From Balneolales bacterium (GTDB lineage Bacteria; Bacteroidota; Rhodothermia; Balneolales; Natronogracilivirgulaceae): a stretch of DNA of 39,866 nucleotides. The notes beneath the pieces were generated by a model. That model ran no database searches. It was not told the DNA's origin and saw only the letters and a list, made by a program, of their open reading frames with translations. The translations under genes were made by a program, and so were the position numbers. The stretch's first letter is position 1, and each line of letters begins with the position of its first letter. Below, in pieces: positions 7,284 through 17,700 of the stretch. The stretch covers positions 1 to 39,866 of the forward strand of contig SLKA01000037.1 of assembly GCA_007134845.1 (NCBI GenBank), read 5' to 3'.

Positions 7284-9293
7284 TCAGCTGCCCCGGTGCA
7301 GCCAGGACTGCAGCTGCCGCATCCATTCCTGCAGACCGGGAAAGTCGGGCTGCTTCTGTTCCAGTCTCTGTGCGGTGTCGTATGCGGATTCGAGATCCCC
7401 GTTAAGAGCCTGTGCACCAGACAAATTGAACATGGCCTGTACATCATTTGGATTGAATTCAAGTGCTTCTTCTAAAAGTGAAATTCCACGTTCAAAGTTC
7501 CCGTCGTTTACCTCAATGGAGCCAAGCATTCTTGCGGCGAAGTTGGAAGGATTGATTCGCCAGGCATTCTCAAAATGAGGTCTGGAGCGTTCAAAATCAT
7601 TCATCAACTGAAGCAGCAGCCTTCCGGCGAAAACATGAGGGGAATGGTTATAAGGCTGATCTCTGATCAGGCTCTTGTATTCGGCAAGCGCCTGTTCCAG
7701 ATATCCATTTTCAATAAAATATTCTGCTAAATCAAGTTTGGCCTGATCCCAGCGTTTATTGGTATGAACCACCTCGAATGCCAGGCGGTCGATCCTGTTT
7801 TCAGGCTGGTATCTGCCGGGGTAGCCGTCTGGTGGCTGACTGGTCGTAAACGGCCATCCGGCGGTTAGCAGCCGCACCCGGTGCCCGGCAATACGATCAT
7901 CCAGTTCAGTTACAAGCATGCCCTGATGATATTCGTCCCAGTTTCTCAGCAGGGAATAATCAGCATCATCATCAAGAATACCACTTTCGGCAACGGTATC
8001 ATAAAATGTTCTGCCAATGAGAAAATAGCCCGTTTTATTCGGATGAAGATGCTCCAGCATAAGATCGAGGCCGATGATCCGGTTTTCACTGTGACCTCTC
8101 ATGATTTCGTATGCCGGGACATAATAAGCATTGTGTTTGGAAGCTTTCTCCCGTATGATTTCATTAAATACCTCAGGTGCCCGGAATTTCAAGCCATCCA
8201 GATCTTTTGCATAGGCAAACAGTTCGTAGGCTCGCTCGTATTCGCCCTCTCGATAGTATGTGGCAGCCTCTTCATAGATCTGATTTGCGGGAGGATGTTC
8301 CGGGGTTTCAATGGAAACGAAGGGTTCCTGTTCTCTGATGTTACTTGAAATGCTCGATATGAAAACCGGGATTCCCTCTTTCCGAAAGCTTGACAAAATA
8401 ATATCCAGATTGCTTTGAAACTGGTTTTTACCATATCCGAATGCCGGGCTGTCCAGTGTAATGGTCTGATCCCGGACCATGCGCTGCATCAGCGTGCCGT
8501 TACCCGCTGGATGCTGTTGTCCCATCAGACCCGTGGCAATCCATCGGGAAGCTGTCGCGATGCCGTCACGAAGAAGCATGAATGTTTTAAGGCGCTGAAG
8601 TTTCAGGTAAGTGCGTACGAAGCCCGGAAAGGCCCCGAACTGTTCACTGGAACCGACCCCGAGGGCGCCATAGAATTCATTATGGCCGGTATAGATGAAA
8701 ATGGCATCGGGTTCATGCTCCATGATTTCCGGTATCTGGTCATAGAGTGCGTAACTGTTGACTGCCGATGCCCCAAGGTTTATGATCTCCACATGCCGGC
8801 CGGGCAGCACATCCCGAAGTGCATCTTCCGTGACCCTGGAAAAGGTTGCATTGAATCCGTACGGATAGCCGGCGGTAGTTGATCCGCCCATGGCAAAAAC
8901 GCGGAAAGAAGTGTCAGGCTTCTGCCTCAGAAAGGCGTCATTGGAGAAGCCGGGCAAGTTTTGCACATTGAAAAAGTATCGGGCATTAAAGTTTTTGTTG
9001 GCAAAACCGTAATCCCCCTCAAAATATTCTTCCGGAAAGAGAAAAAGACGAGTGTCCCCCCGGTAGTTGAACAGCCGAAGCGAGCCTTCAAGCACGAAAA
9101 AGAATAAAACGGGAATGAGCAAGGCCACGGTTAAGAAGACAATCTTTTTGCTACCTTCTGCCGCAGGTTCTATTGTATTGACGTACTCCAGAATGTTCTC
9201 CCGGTCAATTTTCAGCTCACGGGAAAGCTGATCTGTATTTTTATTCCGGTAGTTATCCCGGATATATTTTTTTTGCTTGTTGGTTAGACCCAT
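7284..9293 (-). CDS. Membrane-anchored SGNH hydrolase with TPR domain and HTH-like N-terminus
   Basis: A 669-residue protein. Residues 1-40 look like a small helix-turn-helix (KKYIRDNYRN…LSRELKIDRENI). A single transmembrane helix follows (about 50-70), then an SGNH domain: GGSTTAG with S138, NLGAS (block II), GHNEF with N205, and HLHPN with H418. The C-terminal third (about 500-660) contains tetratricopeptide-like repeats, for example AMFNLSGAQALNGDLESAYD. The likely topology is cytoplasmic N-terminus and periplasmic enzyme. SGNH enzymes of this type modify polysaccharide or cell-wall acyl groups, but the target is unknown here. The gene sits 38 bp below the adenosyltransferase gene and 86 bp above the M23 gene. 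Confidence 0.8.
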   Translation of the reverse strand: MGLTNKQKKYIRDNYRNKNTDQLSRELKIDRENILEYVNTIEPAAEGSKKIVFLTVALLIPVLFFFVLEGSLRLFNYRGDTRLFLFPEEYFEGDYGFANKNFNARYFFNVQNLPGFSNDAFLRQKPDTSFRVFAMGGSTTAGYPYGFNATFSRVTEDALRDVLPGRHVEIINLGASAVNSYALYDQIPEIMEHEPDAIFIYTGHNEFYGALGVGSSEQFGAFPGFVRTYLKLQRLKTFMLLRDGIATASRWIATGLMGQQHPAGNGTLMQRMVRDQTITLDSPAFGYGKNQFQSNLDIILSSFRKEGIPVFISSISSNIREQEPFVSIETPEHPPANQIYEEAATYYREGEYERAYELFAYAKDLDGLKFRAPEVFNEIIREKASKHNAYYVPAYEIMRGHSENRIIGLDLMLEHLHPNKTGYFLIGRTFYDTVAESGILDDDADYSLLRNWDEYHQGMLVTELDDRIAGHRVRLLTAGWPFTTSQPPDGYPGRYQPENRIDRLAFEVVHTNKRWDQAKLDLAEYFIENGYLEQALAEYKSLIRDQPYNHSPHVFAGRLLLQLMNDFERSRPHFENAWRINPSNFAARMLGSIEVNDGNFERGISLLEEALEFNPNDVQAMFNLSGAQALNGDLESAYDTAQRLEQKQPDFPGLQEWMRQLQSWLHRGS

Positions 9294-9331
9294 GGCCGCA
9301 ATATCGTGGTGTGCATTACAAACGTAGTATG

Positions 9332-9874
9332 CTATCGTGCTTTCCAGACGACATCTTTGATGTTTTTGGATTTATTCTGGTATCTGGCCATCACAAAAAG
9401 AAGATCCGACAACCGGTTCAGAAAGAAAAGCGCTTCGTCTGAAATTATTTCAGACTGGCGGCAGGAAAAACTGGTGCGCTCAGCTCTTCTGCAAACCGTT
9501 CGTGCAAGATGAAGATAAGCGGCACCTGGTGATCCGCCGGGCAAAATGAATGATTTGAGGGGATTCAGGTTCTGTTCCAATTGATCGATATCCTCTTCCA
9601 GCTTTTGGACATGATCCTGACCGATCCGGTCTATCTGTGCATTTTTTTCCGGAGGTGTGGCCAGATCGGCCCCAAGCACAAACAGTTCACTTTGTATGCG
9701 TCCCAATATCGCATCAATAACCGGGTTGGGATCGGCTGTCCTGGCCAGACCAATGACGGAATTAAGCTCATCCACTGTACCGTACGCATCAATGCGGGAA
9801 TGGTTTTTTGAGACTCGCTGACCTCCAAAAAGTGATGTTTCTCCGCTATCTCCGGTTTTTGTATATATTTTCAT
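9332..9874 (-). CDS. PduO-type ATP:cob(I)alamin adenosyltransferase
   Basis: A 180-residue enzyme that transfers adenosyl from ATP to cob(I)alamin, making coenzyme B12. The family motifs are intact: YTKTGDSGETSLFGG at the N-terminus, GTVDELNS (32-39), RTVCRRAER (125-133) and FLNRLSD (151-157). Length matches the usual 180-190. No B12-dependent enzyme or corrin pathway gene is in the window, so the client (for example methylmalonyl-CoA mutase) must lie elsewhere. It is preceded by the YigZ-like gene at 48 bp, suggesting a shared transcript. Confidence 0.93.
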   Translation of the reverse strand: MKIYTKTGDSGETSLFGGQRVSKNHSRIDAYGTVDELNSVIGLARTADPNPVIDAILGRIQSELFVLGADLATPPEKNAQIDRIGQDHVQKLEEDIDQLEQNLNPLKSFILPGGSPGAAYLHLARTVCRRAERTSFSCRQSEIISDEALFFLNRLSDLLFVMARYQNKSKNIKDVVWKAR

Positions 9875-9922
9875 GAGTATGGTATGTGTATTCGTTGATC
9901 CCTGTGCATTGTATCAGACATT

Positions 9923-10561
9923 TCAGACAGTATCGACCGACCGGAAACACTCCGGCTTTTGCTGAAACGCAATCCCAAGGTAGTTAAAGTGATCCAGAAT
10001 GCCGCGCAGTTCAGGAGCATCGGCAGCTTTACAATAAACAGTCATGGTCACTGTTTCAAGATATTGCTCTTGAGCTATTTTCATCCGGTACCGGTTTATG
10101 AATTCACGGATCCGGTTTTCCTGTTCATATGAATAATGAATGACAAATGGAACGAAACGGTCGAGACATGTTTTGTCAACGGAGCTGATGGCCAGGACAG
10201 CCGCTTCCCTGTAAGCGTGTATCAACCCGGGCTTGCCCAGTTTGGTTCCACCAAAGTATCTGGCCACAATTATCAGTACATTTACCAGTGATTCGGATTT
10301 GATCACACCAAGGATGGGGAGTCCGGCCGTTCCGGAAGGTTCTCCGTCATCCTGGGTAAATTCCTGCGGATTGAAGGGGTCGTACCTCCATGCATAGCAG
10401 TGATGCGTGGCATCCGGGTATTTTCCCGCAATTTCGGACCTCCGGGTGTCAATGGCATGCTGATCCATTACCGGATACGCGCAGGCATAAAAGCGTGAGC
10501 CCTTGTCGGTGTATCGGGAAAAAGCAGGTTCTGTCAGGGTTTTAAGTATTTCTTCCGGCAT
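9923..10561 (-). CDS. YigZ/IMPACT family protein
   Basis: A 212-residue member of the UPF0029/IMPACT family. The hallmark motifs DDGEPSGTAG (71-80) and RYFGGTKLG (101-109) are present, with a C-terminal ferredoxin-like DUF1949-type segment (about 135-205). Bacterial members are of poorly defined function; eukaryotic IMPACT acts in translation control, which should not be transferred directly. It starts the minus-strand group and is divergent from the DUF971 gene across 93 bp that hold a clear inverted repeat. Confidence 0.9.
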   Translation of the reverse strand: MPEEILKTLTEPAFSRYTDKGSRFYACAYPVMDQHAIDTRRSEIAGKYPDATHHCYAWRYDPFNPQEFTQDDGEPSGTAGLPILGVIKSESLVNVLIIVARYFGGTKLGKPGLIHAYREAAVLAISSVDKTCLDRFVPFVIHYSYEQENRIREFINRYRMKIAQEQYLETVTMTVYCKAADAPELRGILDHFNYLGIAFQQKPECFRSVDTV

Positions 10562-10590
10562 GGTTCCGGGATGTTTTTTCAGTTTCTGAT

Positions 10591-10610
10591 TGATTAATAT
10601 TGGTTAATCA
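10591..10610. promoter_or_regulatory. Candidate operator: 7-bp inverted repeat between divergent genes
   Basis: TGATTAA (10591-10597) and TTAATCA (10604-10610) form a perfect dyad around TATTGG, midway between the divergent yigZ-like and DUF971 genes. The 9-mer ATTGATTAA (10589-10597) recurs inverted as TTAATCAAT at 11742-11750, inside the palindrome before the efflux genes. This suggests, without proof, a shared regulator such as the TetR protein encoded between the two sites. Confidence 0.35.
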
Positions 10611-10654
10611 GAAGGTTGTAGTATATAAACTTACAGGTGAGATTCGGTTGATCA

Positions 10655-10990
10655 ATGGAAGCGAAGTATCAGATAAAGAAAATAACCGTTAATTCGGAAA
10701 TACAGGAGCTTCAGATTTCCTGGGCTGACGGTCACCACAGCCGATATCCTTTGGAAGGTCTGAGGCGCGCATGTCCCTGTGTTTTTTGTCAGGGTGGTCA
10801 TGAAAAAATGGGTGCGCCTGTGAATCCCGAAATCTTTTTGGAAGTGTCAGATCGCAACCGGTCGATAACGCGTATCCAGCAGGTGGGAAACTATGCGATC
10901 CAGATATTCTGGAACGACGGGCACAATACCGGGATATACCGGTATGAAAAGCTTCGCAGTATGTGTCCGGTGGAAAACGGGGTTATTTAG
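10655..10990 (+). CDS. DUF971 domain protein
   Basis: A 111-residue protein of the DUF971 (gamma-butyrobetaine hydroxylase N-terminal-like) family. Two beta-rich halves contain the repeated element W-DGH (WADGHHSRYPLEGLR and WNDGHNTGIYRYEKLR), typical of the fold. A cysteine cluster, ACPCVFC (C40, C42, C45), is likely to bind metal, probably zinc as in related domains. A stand-alone copy without a hydroxylase domain is common in bacteria. Related genes have been linked to Fe-S handling in some species, but the function here is open. The stop codon at 10988-10990 is followed by a 108-bp gap to the TetR gene. Confidence 0.88.
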   Translation: MEAKYQIKKITVNSEIQELQISWADGHHSRYPLEGLRRACPCVFCQGGHEKMGAPVNPEIFLEVSDRNRSITRIQQVGNYAIQIFWNDGHNTGIYRYEKLRSMCPVENGVI

Positions 10991-11098
10991 TGCAACTCCG
11001 GTAGCTGCCTGGTATTGCTGCAGTTTTTCTTTCAAACTCATTGGTAAAGAGTGAAACAGTTATCACCGAAATAAATTACACCACACAGTATTCAACAG

Positions 11099-11713
11099 AT
11101 GGCCGATAAAAAAATAGCAATACTGGATGCAGCAGAAGAACTGATCGCTGTAAAAGGATATCGGAGCACGACTACTCGAATGATAGCAGAGAAAGCCGGT
11201 GTAAATGTTGCCATGATATCCTATTACTTTGGCTCCAAGGAGCAGCTTCTCAAGGCACTCATCGATCGTCATTCGGCTGATGTCAAACGGCTGCTCGAAC
11301 AGATTACCAGAGAACAGGATCACGCAGTGTCCACATTCCGAAAATTCCTTTTCGCATTTGTCGATTATTCTTTCGAGAATCCGAAACCCGTTATTATTGC
11401 AATCAGAGAGATCGGACTGCTGAATCAGCGTCCGGATATCCTCAAAGACCTGCAGAAGACCATGCTTGAAGTTCACGGCATGTTTATGGAGGTGTTAATC
11501 AAGGCAAAAAAGAGTGGATATCTGCGAAACATTGATATCGAATTAAGCGTATTAACGTTCAGCTCGACGGTCGAAAGTTATTTGGTGAACTTGTTCATGT
11601 TTGAAGATGGCTTCCCGTTTCTGGGTATAGAAAAGGCATCGAAGGAGGCAATGAAAAAAAGGCTCAAGGATCATCTTTCATGTCTGTTTGACCAAATGAC
11701 AAAAGAATCGTGA
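11099..11713 (+). CDS. TetR/AcrR family transcriptional regulator
   Basis: A 204-residue one-component repressor. The N-terminal HTH (about residues 5-55) has the usual pattern: AILDAAEELIAVKGYRSTTT, IAEKAGVNVAMISYYFGSKEQLL. The C-terminal 150 residues form the helical ligand-binding and dimerisation domain, which is too divergent to predict a ligand. It lies 85 bp upstream of a TolC-HlyD-RND set on the same strand. By analogy with AcrR-type systems it probably represses that operon and is relieved by a pump substrate. Candidate palindromic sites lie at 11744-11755 and 10591-10610. Confidence 0.93.
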   Translation: MADKKIAILDAAEELIAVKGYRSTTTRMIAEKAGVNVAMISYYFGSKEQLLKALIDRHSADVKRLLEQITREQDHAVSTFRKFLFAFVDYSFENPKPVIIAIREIGLLNQRPDILKDLQKTMLEVHGMFMEVLIKAKKSGYLRNIDIELSVLTFSSTVESYLVNLFMFEDGFPFLGIEKASKEAMKKRLKDHLSCLFDQMTKES

Positions 11714-11743
11714 GCCTGAAACGTTCACTGAAACACTGCTGTT

Positions 11744-11755
11744 AATCAATTGATT
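11744..11755. promoter_or_regulatory. Candidate TetR operator palindrome before efflux operon
   Basis: AATCAATTGATT is a perfect 12-bp palindrome located between the TetR stop codon and the TolC gene. Its position fits an operator controlling the efflux genes separately from tetR. It shares the 9-mer TTAATCAAT, inverted, with the site at 10589-10597. AT-rich palindromes of this size can occur by chance. Confidence 0.4.
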
Positions 11756-11798
11756 GAATTGTTCTGTTTTTTCGGGACATTAAAAGCAATGGGTATGT

Positions 11799-13550
11799 AT
11801 GGATCCATACGTTCCCGTGGATCTCGGTTGGTCAATGACAAATGAAGTTTTTCCAAATTATTATCGTATACGTACTAAAGACGGTTTTTTTATGTGTAAT
11901 TTATTGAAGCCATTCTGGCTGATCGCCGGTGTCCGCACTTTTTTAAAGCAATTCACGCAATCTGAACATTTGCTTTTTCTGAGAAGCCGCGTATGTCTGC
12001 CGGTGGTTCTGGTGATCCTGGCGGTAACTGGGCCGGTCGATTCCCATGGAAGATTCACCGCCGTGAACGATACGTTAACCCTGACCCTAGACGAAGCCGT
12101 TCATATCGCACTGGAAAACAACTTCGGTCTGCGCGAAGTGCTTCTGGACAGAGAGATGGCCAACCAGCAGGTTCGGGAAGCCTGGGGCAATGTCTATCCC
12201 CATGTAAACGCAATGGGTAATTACACCAGAAACCTGGTCACTGCCAACCCCTTTGCAGGCAGCGGGGCAGAAGAGCTTTTTGCTGATTTCGGGGCTATCG
12301 GCTGGCTCAGATACAATGAGGAGGCCAGGCTGGAAGGAAGGGAGCAATTGACATTCGGGGAGTACATGGACCGGCAGATGCAGGGGTACGAGGACGCCGG
12401 AATCACTCCGCCTTTCATGGATGATGATCCCTTCAGTGTTGACAACCAGTTTGTGCTGTCACTTAGTATTACCCAGACCCTCTTCAACGGGTCGGCATTT
12501 GCAGCCATTCAGGGTGCAGAGCAGTTCAAGGAACTGAGTGAGGATGCGGTACGCCGTGAGCGTCAGGTGGTCATAGATGAGGTGCGCCGCGCCTATTTCT
12601 CTGCGCTGCTTGCCTGGCAGCAGGTAGAAGTACTTCGCAGCAGTGTGGATCGGCTCCGCAGAACGGTTGAGGATGTGTCGCGAACTGTGGAACAAGGCCT
12701 AGCATCACGATATGAAAAACTGAGTGCCGAGGTAGAGCTTGTCAACCTGGAAACGGAGCTTATTGCAGCGGAAAATCAAGCGGAGCTGGCAAAAAAGAAC
12801 ATCAACCTGATCCTGAATCTGGATCCGGCCCAGCCTGTCCGCCTTGCCGGGGATTTGAACATGGCAGCAATGCAGCCGGTTGGTGATCTGACGCTGGACG
12901 AGGCTGTTTCCATTGCAAAAGAGTTTCGTCCGGATCTCAAACAGGCAGATGGTTTCATCGAAATAAATCGCATCAATGAACGGATCAGTCGCTCATCGTA
13001 CAGACCGGTTGTTAGTGCATTTGCCAATATGGATTATATCGGAAGAGTTCCCGACAACCGAACCGTTATTGGCCCGGACCCGGCAGCTCCGGATAATCCG
13101 TTCCGGTTCAGCAGTGAAAACCGCAGTTTTTTTCATGATACATACTGGAATCCGAATGTTGCCGTGGGTATCAATGTAAGCTGGAGTATTTTCACCGGAT
13201 TTCAGAACAGGGCCCGCCTGGAACAAAGCCGGATTGAGACACGAAAAAGTGAGCTTCGTCATGATTATCTCTCGAACGCCATACGTGTCGAGGTGGATCA
13301 GGCCCTGCGCAACCTGCGGACGGCCGAACGCCGCATCGAGAGCCAGCGGCGCAACATCGAGCAGGCAGAGATGAATTATGATTTCGCCCGCACCCGCCTT
13401 ATGGAAGGAGTGGGCAATAACCTGGAAGAGCGCCAGGCGTCGATGCTGCTTGACCAGAGCAGGCTCTCCTATCTGGCTTCAGTGCATGATTATCTACTGG
13501 CGGCAAGCCGCTTTGAGCTGGTTTTGGGAACCTCAATTGACCAGTTGTAG
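11799..13550 (+). CDS. TolC family outer-membrane efflux protein
   Basis: A 583-residue channel component of a tripartite efflux pump. Two TolC (OEP) repeats are visible, each opening with a TLDEAV(H/S)IA element (near residues 95 and 365), and each has long helical segments such as YEKLSAEVELVNLETELIAAENQ. The mature protein should form an outer-membrane barrel with a periplasmic helical tunnel. The signal peptide (CLPVVLVILAVTGPVDSHG) lies unusually far in, at about residues 66-84. The true start is therefore probably downstream of 11799: ATG at 11892 or TTG at 11970. The HlyD-type gene follows after 54 bp and the RND gene after that, so the three are presumably one operon. Confidence 0.9.
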   Translation: MDPYVPVDLGWSMTNEVFPNYYRIRTKDGFFMCNLLKPFWLIAGVRTFLKQFTQSEHLLFLRSRVCLPVVLVILAVTGPVDSHGRFTAVNDTLTLTLDEAVHIALENNFGLREVLLDREMANQQVREAWGNVYPHVNAMGNYTRNLVTANPFAGSGAEELFADFGAIGWLRYNEEARLEGREQLTFGEYMDRQMQGYEDAGITPPFMDDDPFSVDNQFVLSLSITQTLFNGSAFAAIQGAEQFKELSEDAVRRERQVVIDEVRRAYFSALLAWQQVEVLRSSVDRLRRTVEDVSRTVEQGLASRYEKLSAEVELVNLETELIAAENQAELAKKNINLILNLDPAQPVRLAGDLNMAAMQPVGDLTLDEAVSIAKEFRPDLKQADGFIEINRINERISRSSYRPVVSAFANMDYIGRVPDNRTVIGPDPAAPDNPFRFSSENRSFFHDTYWNPNVAVGINVSWSIFTGFQNRARLEQSRIETRKSELRHDYLSNAIRVEVDQALRNLRTAERRIESQRRNIEQAEMNYDFARTRLMEGVGNNLEERQASMLLDQSRLSYLASVHDYLLAASRFELVLGTSIDQL

Positions 13551-13604
13551 CCATCCCGATACGTTTTACGAATAGTATACAATACATCAACCAGGATTAT
13601 CAAC

Positions 13605-14675
13605 ATGAATGCAATGAAAAGGATCGCACCGATATGTATAATGGCTGCTCTGTTTGTGGCATGCGATCAGGAAAACAATAACGGAAACAATGATATCCGG
13701 GCTCGTGAAGTGGTCGTTGAAACTTTGGACACCGAGTTTCGCTCATTCACAGAAGTGGTGAGGGTTACCGGAACGGTTGAAGCAATGGAGGATGCCATTA
13801 TTTCGGCGGAGGTATCCGGCAGGGTGCACACCATTGCCGATCGCGGAACACAAGTTCGTCAGGGGCAGGAACTGGTAAGCCTTGACGACCGCATGGTACG
13901 CTCCTCGCTGGAAATGGCCCGCGCCAATTACGAACTTGCAGAAGATGCACTGCAACGCCAGGAGCCACTGCTGAGGGATTCGATTATCAGCACGCTGCAG
14001 TACAACCAGATACGCACACAGCGTGATCAGGCAAGATCGCAGCTCGAGCAGGCTGAAAAGCAGCTGAGTGATTCAAGAATAACGGCACCGTTTGACGGCA
14101 GGATCGAGGACCGGATGGTCAGTGCCGGCGAGCTTGTGAATCCGGGCATACCCGTGCTCCGGCTGGTCAATCTTGACCGGATCCGCATCAATGCCGGTGT
14201 GCCTGAAAGATACATCAATGACATTCGCGAGGGTACTCCGGTAACGGTCCGGCTGGCATCCTATGGCGGGGGAGAATTGCAGGGCAAGGTGCGCTATGCC
14301 GGAAGCCTGATAATCCCGGAGACACGCACATTTCCGATTGAAATTGTGATGGATAATTCGGAGATGCTGCTAAAGCCTGAAATGGTGGTGAATCTGTTGG
14401 TTACGCGAAGGGTGCTGGATGATGTCCTGATTGTTCCGCGCTCCGCACTGGTGCGGGATGAAGACGGTATGCAACTGTTTGTGGTCAATAAGGAGGGTGA
14501 TTTTAATAAAGCCGAGGCTCGAAGAGTTGTCACCGGGGCCGCATCCGGGGCACTGATTGTGATTGAGGAGGGTTTGAATTCCGGAGATATCGTTATTGTA
14601 ACCGGGCAAACCAATGTGAGTGACGGTGACCTGGTCCGGATACAGAACCGCCGGGATTATCAGCAGTATCAATAA
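13605..14675 (+). CDS. Efflux RND transporter periplasmic adaptor (HlyD/MFP family) lipoprotein
   Basis: A 356-residue membrane-fusion protein that links the RND pump to the TolC-like channel. The signal sequence ends in LFVAC, so C20 is the likely lipidated cysteine, followed by an Asn-rich spacer. The barrel/lipoyl half-motif ISAEVSGRVHTIADRGTQVR precedes a short coiled-coil hairpin (about 95-155). The second half-motif DSRITAPFDGRIEDRMVSAGE and beta-barrel and membrane-proximal domains follow. The short hairpin matches RND-type adaptors. It is 54 bp after TolC and 88 bp before the pump gene. Confidence 0.94.
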   Translation: MNAMKRIAPICIMAALFVACDQENNNGNNDIRAREVVVETLDTEFRSFTEVVRVTGTVEAMEDAIISAEVSGRVHTIADRGTQVRQGQELVSLDDRMVRSSLEMARANYELAEDALQRQEPLLRDSIISTLQYNQIRTQRDQARSQLEQAEKQLSDSRITAPFDGRIEDRMVSAGELVNPGIPVLRLVNLDRIRINAGVPERYINDIREGTPVTVRLASYGGGELQGKVRYAGSLIIPETRTFPIEIVMDNSEMLLKPEMVVNLLVTRRVLDDVLIVPRSALVRDEDGMQLFVVNKEGDFNKAEARRVVTGAASGALIVIEEGLNSGDIVIVTGQTNVSDGDLVRIQNRRDYQQYQ

Positions 14676-14763
14676 TATAATGCGGCTTCTATCCGGAATT
14701 ATAAGGAATAGATATAAAATAACATATTAGACAGTTTTTGAGCACATAACCGCCTCCAGCTCC

Positions 14764-17700
14764 ATGAAAGTAATTGAACAAGCCATTAAGAACAGGACAC
14801 TGATTCTCGTCGTAACGGGAATTCTTATTGTCGCCGGACTCTATTCCTACATCACCATTCCCAAGGAATCGGCTCCATCAATCGATATTCCCTTATTTAT
14901 CATCAGCACCATTTATCCTGGTATTGGACCGGCCGACATGGAGTCGCTGGTAACCCAGCCGCTGGAGCGTGAATTGCAGGGAATTGAGGGGGTCAGTCAG
15001 ATCACCTCCACCACATTTGAGGGGTTCAGCAGCATTGTCGTTGAGTTTGACTTGAGTGTGGCAAACATCGTGGCGAGCCAGCGGGTGCGCGAACAGGTGG
15101 ATATGGCTCGTTCGGAGCTGCCCACTGATGCAGAGGATCCGATTATCACGGAGTTCAGCATTGATGATTTTCCCATAATGACGGTCAACCTGGCGGCCGA
15201 TTATTCACTGGCCCAACTGACACAGATTGCCGAACGGCTGGAAGATGAACTGGAGACGATCACCGGTGTCCGGGAAGTGGATATCATTGGCGGACTTGAG
15301 CGGGAGGTTCAGGTCAATGTCGATTTGAATGCCCTTAAAGGATATAATGTATCATTTCAGCAAATTATCGGGGCCATTCAGAGTCAGAATCTCACCATTC
15401 CCGGCGGCAATGTGGATGTGGGCCGTTTATCGTACCTGCTCCGAATTACAGGTGAGTTTCAGCACCCGGATGAAATCAAGGATCTGGTAGTCTTTGCACC
15501 GCAAGGCGGAGGGGGCGGTGGAGGTGGAAATGGGCCAAAACCGATGGGCATGGTCTACATGCGGGATCTGGCCGAGGTGGTTTATGGATTCAAGGACCGG
15601 GAAAGTTATGCGCGCCTTACCGCATTCCGGATTGAGGATGATAACGGTGATCTCATCCCGATTCCCAAGGACGAAATCCTGGAAAATCCGGTGATCAGCC
15701 TCGATATCAAACAGAGAACAGGTTCCAATATCCTGGAGATCTCTGAACAGGTGAATGAAATCCTTGATTCCTTCGGTTTTCCGGCCGGAACGCAGATAGT
15801 ACTGACCAATGATGCCAGTGATGATATTCAGAGTCTGATCACCGACCTGGAGAACAGCATCATCAGCGGGATGCTGTTTGTCGTGCTGGTGCTGGTCTTC
15901 TTCCTGGGAATCCGCAATGCCCTTTTGGTTGGAACAGCGGTTCCCCTGGCTATTTTTACCGGGTTTTTGGTGATGACGCTTATGGGGCTTACCATCAATT
16001 TTGTGATACTGTTCAGCTTGATTATCGCTTTGGGCCTGCTGGTGGACAACTCCGTGGTGATCGTGGAGAATATCTACCGTTTCCGGGAGCTGGGCAACGA
16101 GCGGTTTGAGGCGGCACGCCTTGGTGCCAATGAAGTCGGCTATGCCCTGCTGGCGTCCACAGCAACACTGGTAGCGGCTTTTCTGCCGCTGCTCTTCTGG
16201 CCTGGCATCATCGGCAAGTTCATGGGATATCTGCCGATGACACTCATTATAGTACTGTTATGCTCGTTGTTTATCGCACTGGTGATTTATCCGGCGCTGA
16301 CCGGTTTCTTTGTGAAGCTTGATACGGAGAAGAAGAAAAAGAAAAGCCGGCTTACCAAAGCTGCCATATGGGCCGGAGTTATCATTATTGCTGCGGTTGT
16401 GGGCATCAACAACTACATAACTCTGATCGTGCTGCTTCTGGTAGTCCTCTTTTTTACGATTACATACCGGCTGATAGTAAAGCCGCTGAGCATTGTCTTT
16501 ACTGGACAGTTTCTGCCAGCATTTATTGAAGGCTACAAGTCATTTCTTGGCTGGATGCTGCAGAGAAATTACAAAGTGCGGAATGCCTATCTGAGAAATA
16601 TGTTCAGTCTGTCGGCATTTACACTGGGTTTTCTTCTTTTGATAGCCGGTGGCGTTCTTTCTGCTTTTCTGTCAGCTCCTGTAATCCAAATCGGCCCGGC
16701 ATCTTTGCCGGCTGCGACCGCACCGATTCTTTTATTGGGGGTTCTGTCACTCGTTATCGGAATTGCCGGCATCATCATACATACCATGGAGTCGATTTTT
16801 CTTGGTGGCAAGCGGAGTGTGATCGGAGGCGCCATAGTTGGAGTTATCTTCCTGCTGACCCTGTTCGGTTTCTCACTCAGAGGTGCCCATCTTACGCTGC
16901 CGATTGTTATGACCGTGATGAGCATACCGATTTTTGTGATGGTTGTCGGCTTTCTCGGCATGTTTCGCACCCGTAAAACTCCGATCATTCTGTCGGACAA
17001 CAGAGCCCGTCTGCTCAACTCCGCTTTTGGTGCGCTTTTTGCCATTCTTCTGGTATTTAACCTGACCCCAACAGGACTCAATTTCTTTCCCGATACCGAT
17101 CCCAACCGGATCGATATAAATATCGAGGGACCTCTTGGCATGAACGTGGATGCCACCAATGAGATGGTGCGGGAGATCCAAAACCGGCTGGACGCCTTGC
17201 TCGAAGAGAGTCCGGATACCAGGGAAAGCGTCAAGAACATTCAGGTGAATGTAGGTATTGCGGCTACCGGCGGATTCGGAGCCGGCATACCGAGTCCTGA
17301 AAGAGCGCGGATTTCACTGAATATGGTTGACTTTTCGGATCGCAGGGAATCCAGCAGCAGGACTCTGGCCAAGATTCGTGATGTGATCGGAGAGATACCT
17401 GATGCCCGGATCCAGGTCCAGGGGCAGGAAATGGGACCGCCAACCGGTTCGCCGGTCAATATCGAGATATCGGGACCGGATTTTCAGCAGGTGGAACGGA
17501 TGACCAGGGAGGTGAGCCAAAGGCTGCGTGAAGCGCAATACACCGGACAAATTCCGGGCATGGTGGATGTCCGTGATAATGTCAGCGGCGGACTTCCAGA
17601 GTATAATATTCGCATTGATCACGAAAGAGCCCGGCAGTATGGCCTCTCGTTGGCGGACATAGCACAGACAGTGCGGATTGCTGTCAACGGTCTGGATGCC

